The notes: generated by a model not told the origin, from the letters alone. A stretch of DNA of 64,000 nucleotides from Wurfbainia villosa (GCA_025175895.1 CM046005.1:64876325-64940324), one strand, 5' to 3'. Counted from the first letter of the stretch, positions 10,035 to 20,603 are shown. Made by a program: numbers and translations.

Positions 10035-11618
10035 TTAACCCCTAGCAATTAAGCATTTATAGGCCTTTTCATTTTTATTTTCTTTATATCCTAGACCTTT
10101 CTTGTTAAAGCTTGCCCTTTGGCTCCCTATTATCATGTTAAGGGTGTTGGAGCCTATAGTGAACTTTTCTAGGGCTTTGGTCAAGTGATCTACCTTTTCC
10201 CTTAAAGCCCTATTTTCATCCATACATGCATCACTAACATTAAATGGCATATATTCATGTGAGCATGCATCATTTAAGCTAGAAGAAATATTATCATTAT
10301 CATTTAAGCATGCTTTTTCTAGCTTATTTTTTAAATCCTTAATTTGATCTATCATGCTCTTATTTTTCTTCTTTGCTCTAAATAAATCCCTAGTTAAGCT
10401 AGAAACCATGGAAACTATTTTCTTAGGAGTTAGATTTGTTACCATAGCTTCCATGTCTTCTTCTTCTTCGGATGAGGATGGTGAAGAAGCTCCCCCTTCA
10501 CTAGAGCTCTCCTCACTTGTGCTTGATTCTTCATTTTCGGTGGAGGATGAGTTTAGGTCGTCAAAGGCCATCAATGCCAAATTTGTGACAAAGGCATTTT
10601 CTTCCTCGGATGATGATGATGAGGAGGAGGAAGGATCATCCCAAGTCCTTGCTTTTAATGCCTTTGCCTTCCCTTTTTCCTTGGCCTTCTTTTCTTCTTC
10701 CTTTTTCTTCTTGCTCCCCTTCTTCTTCTTCTTCTTTTCTTCCTTCTTTCTCTTCTCCTCTTTACTCTTGTTTAGGAGGGGACAATTGTCCCTTATGTGT
10801 CCCTCTCCTTGGCAATTGTAGCAAATAATCTTTCCCCTTGGTCTTCTACTCCTATCATTAGATTTATTAAATCTAAAATCTTTTAATGCACGCCTTACCC
10901 TCCTTACCATATAGGCTTCTTCCGTGCTATCCATGGAGGAGGAGGAGGATGCTTCATCATCGGAGGAGGTGGGAATCTCCATCTTTTTCTTCCCTTTGTT
11001 GGCCAATAGTGTCACTCCCCTTGAAGGTTGAATTCTTGGCTCTTCATTTATTCCTTCAAGCCTTGTTTCGTGGAGCTCCATAGTTGAGAAGAACTCCTCC
11101 AAGGTGCTTACTTCCAAATTCTTGGAGATGCAGAAGGAGTCCACCATAGAGCTCCATCTTGAGGACCGGGGAAAGGCATCTATGGCCTTCATTACCATAT
11201 CTCGGTTGGAGAGTTTTTCACCTACACTTGTCAAACCGATTAGAATTTCCTTAAATCTAGAGTGTAGGGATTTTACCTTCTCTCCCTTTTCGAGTTTGAT
11301 ATTGGATAATTGGGAGCGAAGGACATCTCTCCTTGCTAGCTTCGCCTCGGATGTGTCTTCATGAATTTCTATTAATTTCTCCCACATTTCCTTGGCACTA
11401 GAGCATTCCCCTATCCTATTCACTTCTTATTGGGGGAGTACATTGTAGAGGTGGTGCTTGGCCTTTGAATTTGCCAAGTATTCTTCCCTTTGCCTCTTGC
11501 TTCACCTTGATTTCTCCAATGGCTCCCCTTCTTCATCCCTAGACAATTTGAAACCGTTTTCCATAATTAAAAGGATTTTGAAAAATACCTCCATTCTCTT
11601 TTTCCACCAAGAGAATTC
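10035..11618 (-). pseudogene. Element D: gag, main part
   Basis: The ORF 10035-11423 (462 residues) is a UBN2/DUF4219-type Sirevirus gag. It has a CCHC zinc knuckle at residues 201-214, a Lys/Glu-rich stretch (217-262), a Ser/Glu-rich acidic stretch (265-330) and a predicted coiled coil (345-425). An in-frame TAA stands where the J homologue has a Gln codon (just upstream of 11423). The frame then runs on to 11618, where element C interrupts it; the N-terminus is at 18669-18712. Gag would build the virus-like particle. The closest relative is the gag of J (31551-32387 plus 39666-40512). No protease follows. Confidence 0.85.
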
Positions 11619-11744
11619 TGTTGGTGCAACAATGCCCCAAGCATTTAAATATGTTTTGATGTTTGGTTAAATCATCTAAGTTAGGCAATGCTTTGTGATC
11701 TAATTATGCACATGTTTAAGTAACAGGGAAATCCAAGGATGAAG

Positions 11745-12000
11745 ACTTGGTAAAAGAGAAGTCCAAGTATGATCTTGGCAAGGAAAGTCCAAGGGACGGA
11801 CTTGGAAGCATAAGACCAAGCTTGTAGTCTTGGCAGTGTAAAAGTCCAAGTGAACCTTGGCAAAGAAAGTCCAAGGGATGGACTTGGCAGCGTAAGACCA
11901 AGCTTGGAGTCTTGGTAGTGTAAAGTCCAAGTGAACCTTGGCAAAGGAAGTCCAAAGTAAAGTCTTGGCAGCATAAGTCCAAGCATTTGGCAACCCAAGA
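11745..12000. repeat. Tandem GTCCAAG...CTTGGC hairpin array (C 5' LTR)
   Basis: Imperfect units read AAGTCCAAG...CTTGGCA, with a period of about 30-40 bp. The homologous array in the 3' LTR is at about 17520-17790. The several overlapping minus-strand frames here are repeat-driven. Confidence 0.75.
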
Positions 12001-12299
12001 CATGACGAGGCTGAAGGAAACTCTTGAAGGCGAGTGCAAGGCTGAAGGAAGAGTTAGAAGGTCAAGTCTAGGTCTAGGGAGTCAATTCAAGTATGAATTA
12101 TTCATACTTGACTAGTATCAGTCAACTGATACGATGTATCGATCGGCGTCAGTCTGCTCGAGTCGAGATGAAACCACGACTATCGACCGATTGCTTGGTC
12201 GGCGGATCGTGATGAGTATCGATCGACCGCCAATCCAGCAATGACCGATCGAGTCAAAAATGGGCACAGAATGGAGTCTCACTCGACTCCTCGCGGCGA

Positions 12300-12440
12300 T
12301 CACTCGACTGATCGCCTCATCAGTCGACTAATAGGCCTCCCGTTAGAAATGGCGACTGCGAATCCCCGCGGATCGGCTTTGTCAAAAGCCGTTAGCTTCG
12401 ACGGCAGTCGACTGATGGTGATCATCAGTCGACTGATCAA
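12300..12440. repeat. CAGTCGACTG cluster upstream of TATA (C 5' LTR)
   Basis: Perfect copies are found at about 12403 and 12427, plus a variant ending in CTAATA near 12320. They lie within about 170 bp upstream of the TATA hairpin. Confidence 0.8.
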
Positions 12441-12459
12441 ATCCCAACGGGAAAAACAA

Positions 12460-12479
12460 CCCTTCTTCTATAAGAAGGG
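12460..12479 (+). promoter_or_regulatory. TATA box in a perfect inverted repeat (C 5' LTR)
   Basis: CCCTTCTTCTATAAGAAGGG is an 8-bp perfect stem around CTAT, with TATAAG starting at 12469. The 3' LTR has the identical hairpin at 18255-18274. Confidence 0.7.
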
Positions 12480-12873
12480 GCCTTGGAGAGCTTGGTGAAG
12501 CTACTGCTCTTATTCCTAACTACACCCTCGTGCTCACCAAGTTTTCTCCAAGTATTTTTGTGATTCTAAACCTCCTCTTCTCTAGTCTTCATCTTCCATC
12601 ATTGTAAAGAAGAGGAGTGCATTGTAATACAAGGTTTCTCCACCTTGGTTCATCCAAAGGAGGATATAGTGAAGCTTGGCTAGGGCTAATCCACCTTATG
12701 GATTACCGTGGAGTAGGAGCGTCATCTCCGAACCACGTACATCGGGTGTTAGCATTGTTTTTCTTGTTTCTTATTCTTATTCATATTTGTATTTGTATTG
12801 CTTCCGCTAACGTATTTGTAGAAACAAAGAAAGGCTAATCACCCCCCTCTAGCCATTACAAAGATCCAACAAG

Positions 12874-12886
12874 TGGTATCAGAGCC
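12874..12886 (+). promoter_or_regulatory. Primer binding site of element C
   Basis: TGGTATCAGAGCC, the complement of the initiator tRNA-Met 3' end used by plant copia elements, lies two bases after the LTR end. Confidence 0.9.
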
Positions 12887-12925
12887 CGGATAGCTTGGAA
12901 GATTTCACCATCAACCAAGACATCA

Positions 12926-13228
12926 ATGGCTCTTCAAGAGGGATATAGCACCGCCAAGCCACCGCTCTTCGATGGGAGTCACTTTGCGTATTGGAAAGGT
13001 AGGATGAAGTATTATCTAATGAGTAATATTGAGATTTGGCATAGCATTGTAGATGGCTTTGAGGAACCGGTGGATGAACATGGAAACCCTATTCCAAGCA
13101 AGGATTGGACAAGGGAAATGAATAGGAGGTTCGAATCAAATGCAAAGGCGGTACTCACCATCCAATGCGGTATTACAATGGAGCAACTCAACAAGGTGGG
13201 GCCTTTCGAATTCGCCAAGGAATTATGA
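12926..13228 (+). pseudogene. Element C: gag N-terminal remnant
   Basis: Starts MALQEGYS and shows the LFDGSHFAYWKGRM-type gag N-terminus with the following WHSIVDGFE and WTREMN segments (about 100 residues). It then hits a stop and joins protease sequence within 40 bp. The middle and end of gag, including the zinc knuckle, are deleted; from related elements roughly 1 kb is missing. The start codon is the first ATG after the primer site. Confidence 0.85.
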
Positions 13229-13268
13229 GAAAAGCTCAGAACATGTGATTTAGGTAGGAGAGCAAGGT

Positions 13269-13538
13269 ATGTGGATTGTGGATAGCGGTTGCTCAACACA
13301 TATGACCGGGGATGTGAGCAAGTTCTCCACAATTAAGTATGTGAAGAAGGGAGCGGTGTCTTTTGGAAATAGTGGGAAACTCAAGATATTAGGTAGAGGT
13401 ACAATTGAGGTATCCCCCAAAATTGTCATTCACAAAGTTTTACTAGTTGAAAATATGAAATTTAATTTATTAAGTGTTAGTCAACTTTGTGATGCAAGCT
13501 ACCATGTTTCTTTTGAATCTTCTAAATGCATTATTTGA
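13269..13538 (+). pseudogene. Element C: protease
   Basis: An aspartic protease core with DSGCSTHMTGD at residues 4-14 and the LLSVSQLCD segment before integrase. The Asp active site is intact. The frame ends at a TGA where related elements have a Trp codon, and integrase follows in frame. It would cleave the polyprotein during particle maturation. Confidence 0.85.
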
Positions 13539-13559
13539 CACAAGGAATTAAATGATTGT

Positions 13560-14312
13560 ATGTTAGTTGGATATAGGAAATCAAATATTTATTATGTTGA
13601 TCTTTCATATGCTTCTAACATTTCTACTAAGTGTCTTGTTGCAAAAGAAGAAGAAAGTTGGCTATGGCATAGGAGATTGGGGCACATCAACATGAAAAAC
13701 ATAGCCAAGGTAGCCAAATTGAAGTTGGTCAAAGGGCTACCAAAGATCAAGTATGTCAAGAACAAAATGTGTGATGCATGCCAAGAAGGAAAACAAGCAA
13801 AGGCATCACACAAAGGTAAAACCTTAACTAATACCTCTTTACCATTAGAACTATTGCATCTTGACTTATTTGATTGCCATAGTACTCCTTCTTTAAATGG
13901 TAAAAAATATTGTTTAGTCATAGTAGATGATTTTTCTAGGTATACTTGGGTCTATTTTATGAAACATAAGGATGATACCTTAAAAATACTCATAGGATTT
14001 AGTAAAACAGTTGAAAATGAAAAGAGTCTCAAAATCAACCGGATCCGTAGTGATCATGGTGGTGAATTTGAGAACTCTAAATTTTCACAATTTTGTTTAG
14101 AGCAAGGGTACAAGCATGAGTTCTCTTGTCCTAGAACACCCCAACAAAATGGGGTGGTGAAAAGGAGAAATCGTGCCCTACAAGAGGCGGCTAGGACTAT
14201 GCTTAATGCATATTCTCTACCTAGCTACTTGTGGGCGAAAGCGGTTAATACCGCTTGCTATATCCAAAATAGGGTTCAAATCCATAGGTTTTTAGGAAAG
14301 ACACCATTCTAA
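13560..14312 (+). pseudogene. Element C: integrase with the catalytic Glu replaced by Lys
   Basis: 250 residues. The N-terminal zinc site (H37, H42, C71, C74) is followed by a DDE core with D102 and D165. The third catalytic position, 35 residues later, is K201 (AAA) where a functional enzyme has Glu; the change fits a single G-to-A transition. The ORF ends at a TAA within TPFxLW, a conserved motif that usually has Glu there. Integrase C-terminal sequence continues with interruptions to about 14700. Confidence 0.88.
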
Positions 14313-14870
14313 TTATGGAATGGGACTATTCCCACAATTCATTATTTCAAAGTCTTTGGATGTAAAGTTTACATTTTAAACACCAAAGATAACTTAGGAA
14401 AATTTGAATCCAAAGCGGATAAGGGAATTCTAGTTGGATACTCATCCACAAGTAGAGGATATAGAGTCTATAATAAGAGAACCCAAGGGATTGAGGAGTC
14501 CTCTAATGTTCAATTTGATGAAACCACTAGTACCTACCCTAGAAAGTCCTCCATTGATAAGGTTATTAATGACAATAATCAAGACATTACCCAAAAACTT
14601 CAAAATTTAACCATAAGGGGTAATGATCAAGGGGGAGGAAGAGGAGATTCCGATGATGAAAGGAGGGTAGAAGATAATAATGATCAATTTGAAACTCCTT
14701 CTAGAACCCTAAGAACTCATCAAGATCATCCACTTGACCAAATAGTAGGAGATCTATCTCAAGGAGTAAGAACTAGGTCATTTCATAGAGCTCCTACTAG
14801 TCAAGTAGCTCTTATTTCACAAATTGAGCCAAAATCGATCAATGATGCATTACATGATCCGGATTGGATT
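14313..14870 (+). pseudogene. Element C: integrase C-terminus and linker to RT
   Basis: After the stop at 14310 the same frame reads LWNGTIPTIHYFKVFGCK-like sequence, then a GYSSTSRGYRVYN-type segment. A variable acidic linker leads to the DPDWI.AM start of RT. Open frame is restored by 14871. Not a separate gene. Confidence 0.75.
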
Positions 14871-16070
14871 TTGGCAATGCAAGATGAATTGGCTCAATTT
14901 GAGAGGAGTCAAGTATGGGAGTTAGTTCCTAGACCCAATGATAGTACTATAATTACTACAAGATGGGTCTTTAGGAATAAGCTAGATGACCAAGGGAATA
15001 TCACTAGAAATAAGGCTAGGTTGGTTGCTAGGGGATTCAATCAAGTTGAGGGGCTTGACTATGATGAGACTTATGCCCCGGTTGCTAGGTTAGAATCTAT
15101 TAGAATTCTCTTAGGGTATGCTTCCTATATGGGATTTAAACTTTATCAAATGGATGTTAAATCGGCATTCCTAAATGGTTATATTAAGGAAGAAGTATAC
15201 ATAGAACAACCACCCGGGTTTGAGAACATTGATTGTCCAAACCACGTATATAAGCTTAGAAAAGCATTATATGGGTTAAAACAAGCTCCCCGGGCATGGT
15301 ATGAAAGATTGTCATCCTTCTTAATTTCTAAGGATTTTAGAAGAGGCCAAGTAGATCAAACCTTGTTTATAAAGTCAACATTAAAGAATATCTTTATAGC
15401 CCAAATATATGTTGATGACATTATTTTTGGATCAACAAATGATGATCTTCTTCAAGACTTTATAAAAAACATGGAGAATGAATTTGAAATGAGTTTAGTT
15501 GGAGAGCTTAACTTTTTCCTAGGGTTACAAGTCAAGCAAACCAATGAAGGGATTCATATTTATCAAACCAAATATGCAAATGAAATGATCAAAAAATTTG
15601 GTTTGGAAAATGCCAAAATTGTAACCACTCCTATGGCCACTAGCACTAGAATAGATAGTGATCATGATGGTAAATCAATTGATCTTAAACTTTATAGGAG
15701 TATGATTGGTAGCCTACTATACCTAACCGCTAGTAGACCCGATATCTTATTTGCGGTAGGTATGTGTGCAAGATACCAATCTTGTGCCAAAGAATCACAT
15801 TTAGTAGCCGTTAAGAGAATTTTAAGATATATTAAAGGGACCCTAAATGTAGGACTTTGGTATCCTAGGACTAGGTCTTTTGAGTTGCTTGGCTATACCG
15901 ATTCCGATTATGTCGGTTGCAAATTGGATAGGAAGAGCACTAGTGGTGGATGTCAATTTCTTGGGTCCTCCCTAGTTAGTTGGAGTAGTAGGAAGCAACA
16001 TTGTGTTGCTTTATCAACCATCGAAGCCGAATATGTGGCTATGGGTGGTTGTGTAGCTCAATTACTTTAG
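14871..16070 (+). CDS. Element C: reverse transcriptase and most of RNase H
   Basis: 399 residues. RT motifs in order: KARLVARGF (48-56), the catalytic-aspartate segment QMDVKSAFLNG (93-103), PPGFE, YGLKQAPRAWY (134-144) and YVDD (180-183). RNase H starts near residue 335, with D344 in the TDSDY segment and E385 in the IEAEY segment. The ORF ends at a TAG replacing a conserved Trp, directly followed by the rest of RNase H. As far as can be seen the RT domain itself is intact. It would copy element RNA to DNA in the particle. Confidence 0.92.
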   Translation: MAMQDELAQFERSQVWELVPRPNDSTIITTRWVFRNKLDDQGNITRNKARLVARGFNQVEGLDYDETYAPVARLESIRILLGYASYMGFKLYQMDVKSAFLNGYIKEEVYIEQPPGFENIDCPNHVYKLRKALYGLKQAPRAWYERLSSFLISKDFRRGQVDQTLFIKSTLKNIFIAQIYVDDIIFGSTNDDLLQDFIKNMENEFEMSLVGELNFFLGLQVKQTNEGIHIYQTKYANEMIKKFGLENAKIVTTPMATSTRIDSDHDGKSIDLKLYRSMIGSLLYLTASRPDILFAVGMCARYQSCAKESHLVAVKRILRYIKGTLNVGLWYPRTRSFELLGYTDSDYVGCKLDRKSTSGGCQFLGSSLVSWSSRKQHCVALSTIEAEYVAMGGCVAQLL

Positions 16071-16352
16071 ATGAGACATACTCTTGAGGACTATGAGCTA
16101 CACTACTCTAATATTAAAGTTTATTGTGACAATGTGAGTACCATCAACTTGACCAAAAATCCGGTACATCACTCTAGGACCAAGCACATTGAAGTGAAAC
16201 ATCACTTCATAAAAGATCATGTGGCAAGAGGAGACATTGAACTTAATTATGTAGAATCTAAGTCTAACCTTGCCGATATCTTCACCAAAGCTCTTCTGGA
16301 AACCGAATTTTCATCATTAAGGAGAGAGCTTGGTATGTGCTTTGTAGAGTAA
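16071..16352 (+). pseudogene. Element C: RNase H C-terminus
   Basis: In the same frame after a single TAG: the IKVYCDNVSTINLTKNP segment, then HSRTKHIEVKHHF and LADIFTKAL, the standard end of copia RNase H. The stop at 16068-16070 is the only break between the two parts. Confidence 0.88.
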
Positions 16353-17394
16353 AATTCTAGGTTTGCATGATCCCATATTCATAATGTTTAGCCTTATTCC
16401 TTGGTGCATCTCACAAAAAGCCTTAAGAAACCTTGATTCTTGTATTAAGACACTTAGGAACATGTGAGATGATAGGGAAGGTGTACTTGATTCATCATGC
16501 TTGTTATGATGCATTACTATGAGCCAATGACACACCTAGAGACATGAATACTTCATGGACCAATCATTGGGAAGGCTTGTATTCAAGTAATGAATACATA
16601 GCTCTAAGAACATGGTTGGAAATTCCAAATCATATATATTTTAAACTATGTTCATCAAATTTTGAAAAACAGTTTTCAAGAGGAAGACAAAAGTGATACA
16701 AAGTTTGCCAAATTTTTAGAACTTTTGTTAGTTTCCAAGTTTGTATCAATCTTGGAATCTGGAAAACATAAATTTTTTCAAATTATATTTCCTTGATAGA
16801 TAATGATTCCAGAAATGTGTACGCCAAATTTCGTGATTTTTCGCAATTTCTAAAATTTCTAACGCATTTCTGAAGTTGGGTTGAAAAGGCTGAAATTCGG
16901 ATTTCAGGCGTAGCAGTTGACTGGTTCAGAAACCAGTCGACTGATACTCTGTATTTTCTGATAAATAGCTCCATTTTCTGATATTTAGTGTATCTTTGAT
17001 GTCCTAAAACTATAGCATGATAATATTGAGTATAAACAAACTTTTAGGATTGCTTAATGCAGTGTTTTAGGGGGAGTTTCATAAAATATATCCTTTTCAT
17101 CCCCAACCTTACATTGTTGGTGCAAAGTTAGGACTTAACTTTCAAACTTTTGTTATGCTTTGCTTCAAACGTTATTCACACATCATAAAGTATATCTTGG
17201 ATTAAGGGGGAGCTTAATATCAATCTTATACCTTAGTCCAAGATACAACAATCTTAATTCTTTCATGAAATTTTTGAATCCTTCTCTTTTTGATGCATGT
17301 CAAAGGGGGAGAAGGAATGTTTAAGTTAGAATTCATATTATGATTATGTAAAGACCTAACTTAAATGTTTTCCAAACATCAAAAAGGGGGAGAT
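16353..17394 (+). other. Element C: 3' non-coding region with multiple polypurine tracts
   Basis: About 1 kb without a gene. Four AGGGGGAG-type tracts occur near 17070, 17205, 17308 and 17385; the last (AAAAAGGGGGAGAT, 17381-17394) abuts the LTR and is the functional tract. Repeated polypurine tracts are a known Sirevirus trait. Two palindromes, one perfect and one decayed, lie at about 16913-16945. Confidence 0.8.
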
Positions 17395-18668
17395 TATTGG
17401 TGCAATAATGCCCCAAGCATTTATATATGTTTTGATGTTTGGTTAAATCATCTAAGTTAGGCAATGTTTTGTGATCTAATTATGCACATGTTTAAGTGAC
17501 AGGGAAATTCAAGGATGAAGACTTGGTAAAAGAGAAGTCCAAGTATGATCTTGGCAAGGAAAGTCCAAGGGACGGACTTGGCAGCATAAGACCAAGCTTG
17601 TAGTCTTGGCAGCGTAAAAGTCCAAGTGAACCTTGGCAAAGAAAGTCCAAGGGATGGACTTGGCAGCGTAAGACCAAGCTTGGAATCTTTGCAGCGTAAA
17701 GTCTAAGTGAACTTTGGCAAAGGAAGTCCAAAGTAAAGTCTTGGCAGCATAAGTCCAAGCTTGTAGTCTTGGCGGCATAAAGTTCAAGCATTTGGCAACC
17801 TAAGACATGACGAGGCCGAAGGAAACTCTTGAAGGCGGGTGCAAGGCTGAAGGAAGAGTTAGAAGGTCAAGTCTAGGTCTAGGGAGTCAATTCAAGTATG
17901 AATTATTCATACTTGACTAGTATCGATCAACCGTCGATGTCGATCACGACCGTCGTGTGCTCTCTTGAGTCGATGAAACTACTATCGACATTGCTTGGTC
18001 GGGATCGGTGATGAGCCGATCGCCAATCTAGGCAGTCGACTGATCGAGTCAAAAATGGGCACAGAATGGAGTCTCACTCGACTCCTCGCGGTGATCACTC
18101 GACTGATCGCCTCATCAGTCGACTGATAGGCCTCCCGTTGGAAATGGCGGTTGCCAATCCCCGCGGATCGACTTTGTCAGAAGCCGTTAGTTTCGACGGT
18201 AGTCGACTGATGGTGATCATCAGTCGACTGATCAAAGCCCAACGGGAAAAACAACCCTTCTTCTATAAGAAGGGACCTTGGGAGCTTGGTGAAGCTAGTG
18301 CTCTTATTCCTAACTACACCCTCGTGCTCACTAAGTTTTCTCCAAGTGTTTTTGTGATTCTAAACCTCCTTCTCTCTAGTCTTCATCTTCCATCATTGTA
18401 AAAAAGAGGAGCGCATTGTAATACAAGGTTTCTCCACCTTGGTTCATCCAAAGGAGGATATAGTGAAGCTTGGCTAGGGCTAATCCACCTTACGGATTAC
18501 CGTGGAGTAGGAGCGTCATCTTCGAACCACGTACATCGGGTGTTAGCATTGTTTTTCTTGTTTCTTATTCTTATTCATATTTGTATTTGTATTGCTTCCG
18601 CTAACGTATTTGTAGAAACAAAGAAAGGCTAATCACCCCCCCCCTCTAGCCGTTACAAAGATCCAACA
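17395..18668 (+). repeat. Element C: 3' LTR (1,274 bp)
   Basis: It starts TATTGGTGCAATAATG (from TGTTGG) right after the polypurine tract and ends GATCCAACA. It aligns with the 5' LTR except in the tract at about 17925-18040, which differs much more than its surroundings. It contains a hairpin array (17520-17790), palindromes (18034-18235) and the TATA hairpin (18255-18274). Confidence 0.92.
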
Positions 18669-18774
18669 AATTTGCCTTCAAATTTCGGTGGGTGAATGTT
18701 TGAGACGGCCATCCTTGAATGTGCTTGTTGTGGCGGTTAGTCCTCGACAAGCTTTCCCTGGCTCTGATACCACT
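18669..18774 (-). pseudogene. Element D: gag N-terminus and primer site
   Basis: The minus-strand ATG at 18712 begins MAVSNIHPPKFEG and continues at 11618 with SWWKKRMEVF, matching J gag (MAGSNSHPPKFEG...). Upstream, TGGTATCAGAGCC (minus strand, 18760-18772) is the tRNA-iMet primer site, two bases from the 5' LTR. This proves that C split D. Confidence 0.85.
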
Positions 18775-19182
18775 TGTAATATCGATATGGTGTGGATGTG
18801 GCTGGCTAGAGGGGGGTGAATAGCCCTCTTTCGTTCAATGATGGAATTCGTTCGTTCTTCAAAGAATATTAGCGTAAGCGGAATATGCAAATCCAAACAA
18901 AGAAAGACAAAGCAAAGGAAACAAACAATGCTAACACCAAGTCGTAACGTGGTTCACGGCTACGCCGCTAATCCACGATCCCGATTCGTCCAAGGTGAAT
19001 CACTCCTTTGCCAAATCCACTAGATCTCTCCTTTGCACCAAGCTAGGTGGAGGTAACCTCTTTACAATCCCTCTTCTTACAATAGAATGAGAATTAACAC
19101 AAGTATAAGAGTGGAAAAAAAACCTTAGAGCACTTTGGGAGATGTTATGAGTTGAAGCATTAGGCCCCCAAAGCCTCACACC

Positions 19183-19202
19183 CTTCCTCTTTATAGAGGA
19201 AG
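19183..19202 (-). promoter_or_regulatory. TATA box in a perfect inverted repeat (D 5' LTR)
   Basis: CTTCCTCTTTATAGAGGAAG; the minus strand reads CTATAAAG in the loop region. It is identical to 9034-9053. Confidence 0.65.
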
Positions 19203-19550
19203 AGGGTTTCTTCCCGTTGACACAGGAACAGTCGACTGATGTCCCTATCAGTCGACTGGTCCTGTAGCCGTTGCCCAATAACGGCTGCTTTCCATGTTGG
19301 ATTTCTTCCAATGGCACCGGCATCAGTCGACTGATATTGCCATCAATCGACTGATGCTCGATCAGTCGAGTGCTCGCGAGCTCGACTCCATTCTGTGCCC
19401 AAAACCCATGCGACCAGTCGACTGATGCCTTCATCGATCATTGGTAGTCAATCGCATCGTGGCATTCCATGGCGGATCATTGTAACACTTGAACCGGACT
19501 CGAACACTAGTCGAGTCACCGTCGACTTAGAGTAGTCGACTACCATAACT

Positions 19551-20132
19551 AGGGATGTAAACGAGCCAAGCCAAGCCAAGCTTTGTAGTGTTCAAACTTG
19601 TTTGATAAGATAATCAAGTCGAGCCGAATCAAGACTAAAATTAACCAAGCTACTGAAAAACCTGTTCAAGCTTGGCTTGGTATTTTTTTTTTTAGCTTGA
19701 GCTTGGCTTAAGCTTGAATTGAGCTTGGCTTGTTTAATGGGTATCAAGCTTCTAATCAAGCTTGTTTAAATTTGATTTATTTAAACGTTATCAAGCTTTT
19801 AAGTCAAACTTATTTGTTTATTTAAAATTTTACTAATTTAATCCTGATTTAAAAATAAGTATAAATAAATTCAAAAATAATTTTTAAAAGAGTATAATCA
19901 TAAATCGACTTGTTAATGTTCACGAACATCATTCACGAACATCGTTCATGAACACCGTTCACGAACATTAACAAGCCGAACACATACGTGTTCAAGTTTG
20001 TTTATTTAATTTATCAAGCTATTCAAGCTTATTTATTAATTGACTTTGATGCATATTGAATGAACGTAAACGAGCTCTTACCGAGTCGAACACCAAGCTC
20101 GTTCATGAACGCTTGGTTCATTTACAGCCCTA
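19551..20132. mobile_element. Non-autonomous hAT element (582 bp)
   Basis: Terminal inverted repeats start TAGGGATGTAAACGAGC and, from the other end, TAGGGCTGTAAATGAAC, matching at most positions. Both sides carry the same 8-bp duplication ACCATAAC (19543-19550 and 20133-20140), the hallmark length of hAT. The inside is AT-rich with repeated AAGCTTG-type words and four GTTCACGAACA-like units (about 19918-19970). There is no transposase ORF, so it needs an autonomous hAT in trans. Confidence 0.9.
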
Positions 20133-20603
20133 ACCATAACATGGTAGTCAACCGATGTCGGGAAATCCCATCCGACACTTAGCCAAATGGCCAAGTTTCA
20201 CCTAAGAGCACTACCCCTTTCCCGGGTTACATTCGCTCACTCTCATCCGTCAGAGTCCCTTGCCTTTGAAGTTATCTTCGTCCGGCCACGTCCCTCGGAT
20301 GCGCCAAGTGCACGGCTCTACAGCGCCATCCTTTGCGTCTCGCCCTGAAGTCTACTTCCTCCGGCTTCACTCCAAGCTCCTCGTCCGGCGGTCCCTCAGA
20401 TGCTCTAAGCGCACGGCTTTCGCAAAGTCATCCTTCACCGACTCAAGGACCGAGTCATGAGAGGTGAAACTCGCCAAGGCTCCATGTGCGAATTACTAAG
20501 CCCTGCAAGACTCCAACGCACATATCAAATCATAATAACAATCTAACTTAAACCCTTTGCCACACACATCAAAACCTTATCATGGCAAGAGATTGCCCTA
20601 ACA

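Larger units (their letters stand above)
11619..12871 (+). repeat. Element C: 5' LTR (1,253 bp)
   Basis: It starts TGTTGGTGCAAC and ends GATCCAACA, just before the primer site. It contains a GTCCAAG/CTTGGC hairpin array (11745-12000), a disturbed palindrome tract (12118-12240), an intact palindrome cluster (12300-12440), a TATA box in a hairpin (12460-12479) and the CACCCCCCTCTAGCC segment near the end. It aligns with 17395-18668 throughout. Confidence 0.92.
11619..18668 (+). mobile_element. Element C: Sirevirus-like Ty1/copia with both LTRs and pol
   Basis: LTRs at 11619-12871 and 17395-18668 flank a primer site, a remnant of gag, protease, integrase, RT, RNase H and a 3' region with repeated polypurine tracts. 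The flanks are AATTC (11614-11618) and AATTT (18669-18673), a 4/5 TSD. Element D gag reads through the insertion point, confirming the borders. Most of gag is deleted (13229-13268), at least three nonsense codons interrupt pol, and the catalytic Glu of integrase is Lys. It cannot move by itself. Confidence 0.93.
8627..20603 (-). mobile_element. Element D: gag-only Sirevirus-like retrotransposon, split by element C
   Basis: Minus-strand order from right to left: 5' LTR (18775-20603, with a hAT inside), primer site, gag start (18712), interruption by C (11619-18668), rest of gag, 3' non-coding region and a truncated 3' LTR (8627-9071). There is no pol. The host LTR E reads across the insertion point. 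The flanks AATGG (8622-8626) and AATTT (20604-20608) are only a 3/5 match, so the TSD is weak and the nesting rests mainly on the continuity of E. Confidence 0.78.
18775..20603 (-). repeat. Element D: 5' LTR, with a hAT insertion
   Basis: On the plus strand it starts TGTAATATCGATATGG and ends GCCCTAACA. Without the 582-bp hAT it is about 1,247 bp. It includes a TATA hairpin at 19183-19202 and CAGTCGACTG copies at 19229-19410. The distal part (20140-20603) resembles X-family U3, which suggests a mosaic LTR. Confidence 0.85.

Noticed and set aside
10354..10828. Phe/Ser-rich plus-strand frames
   Set aside because: Antisense shadows of the Lys/Glu-rich part of D gag.
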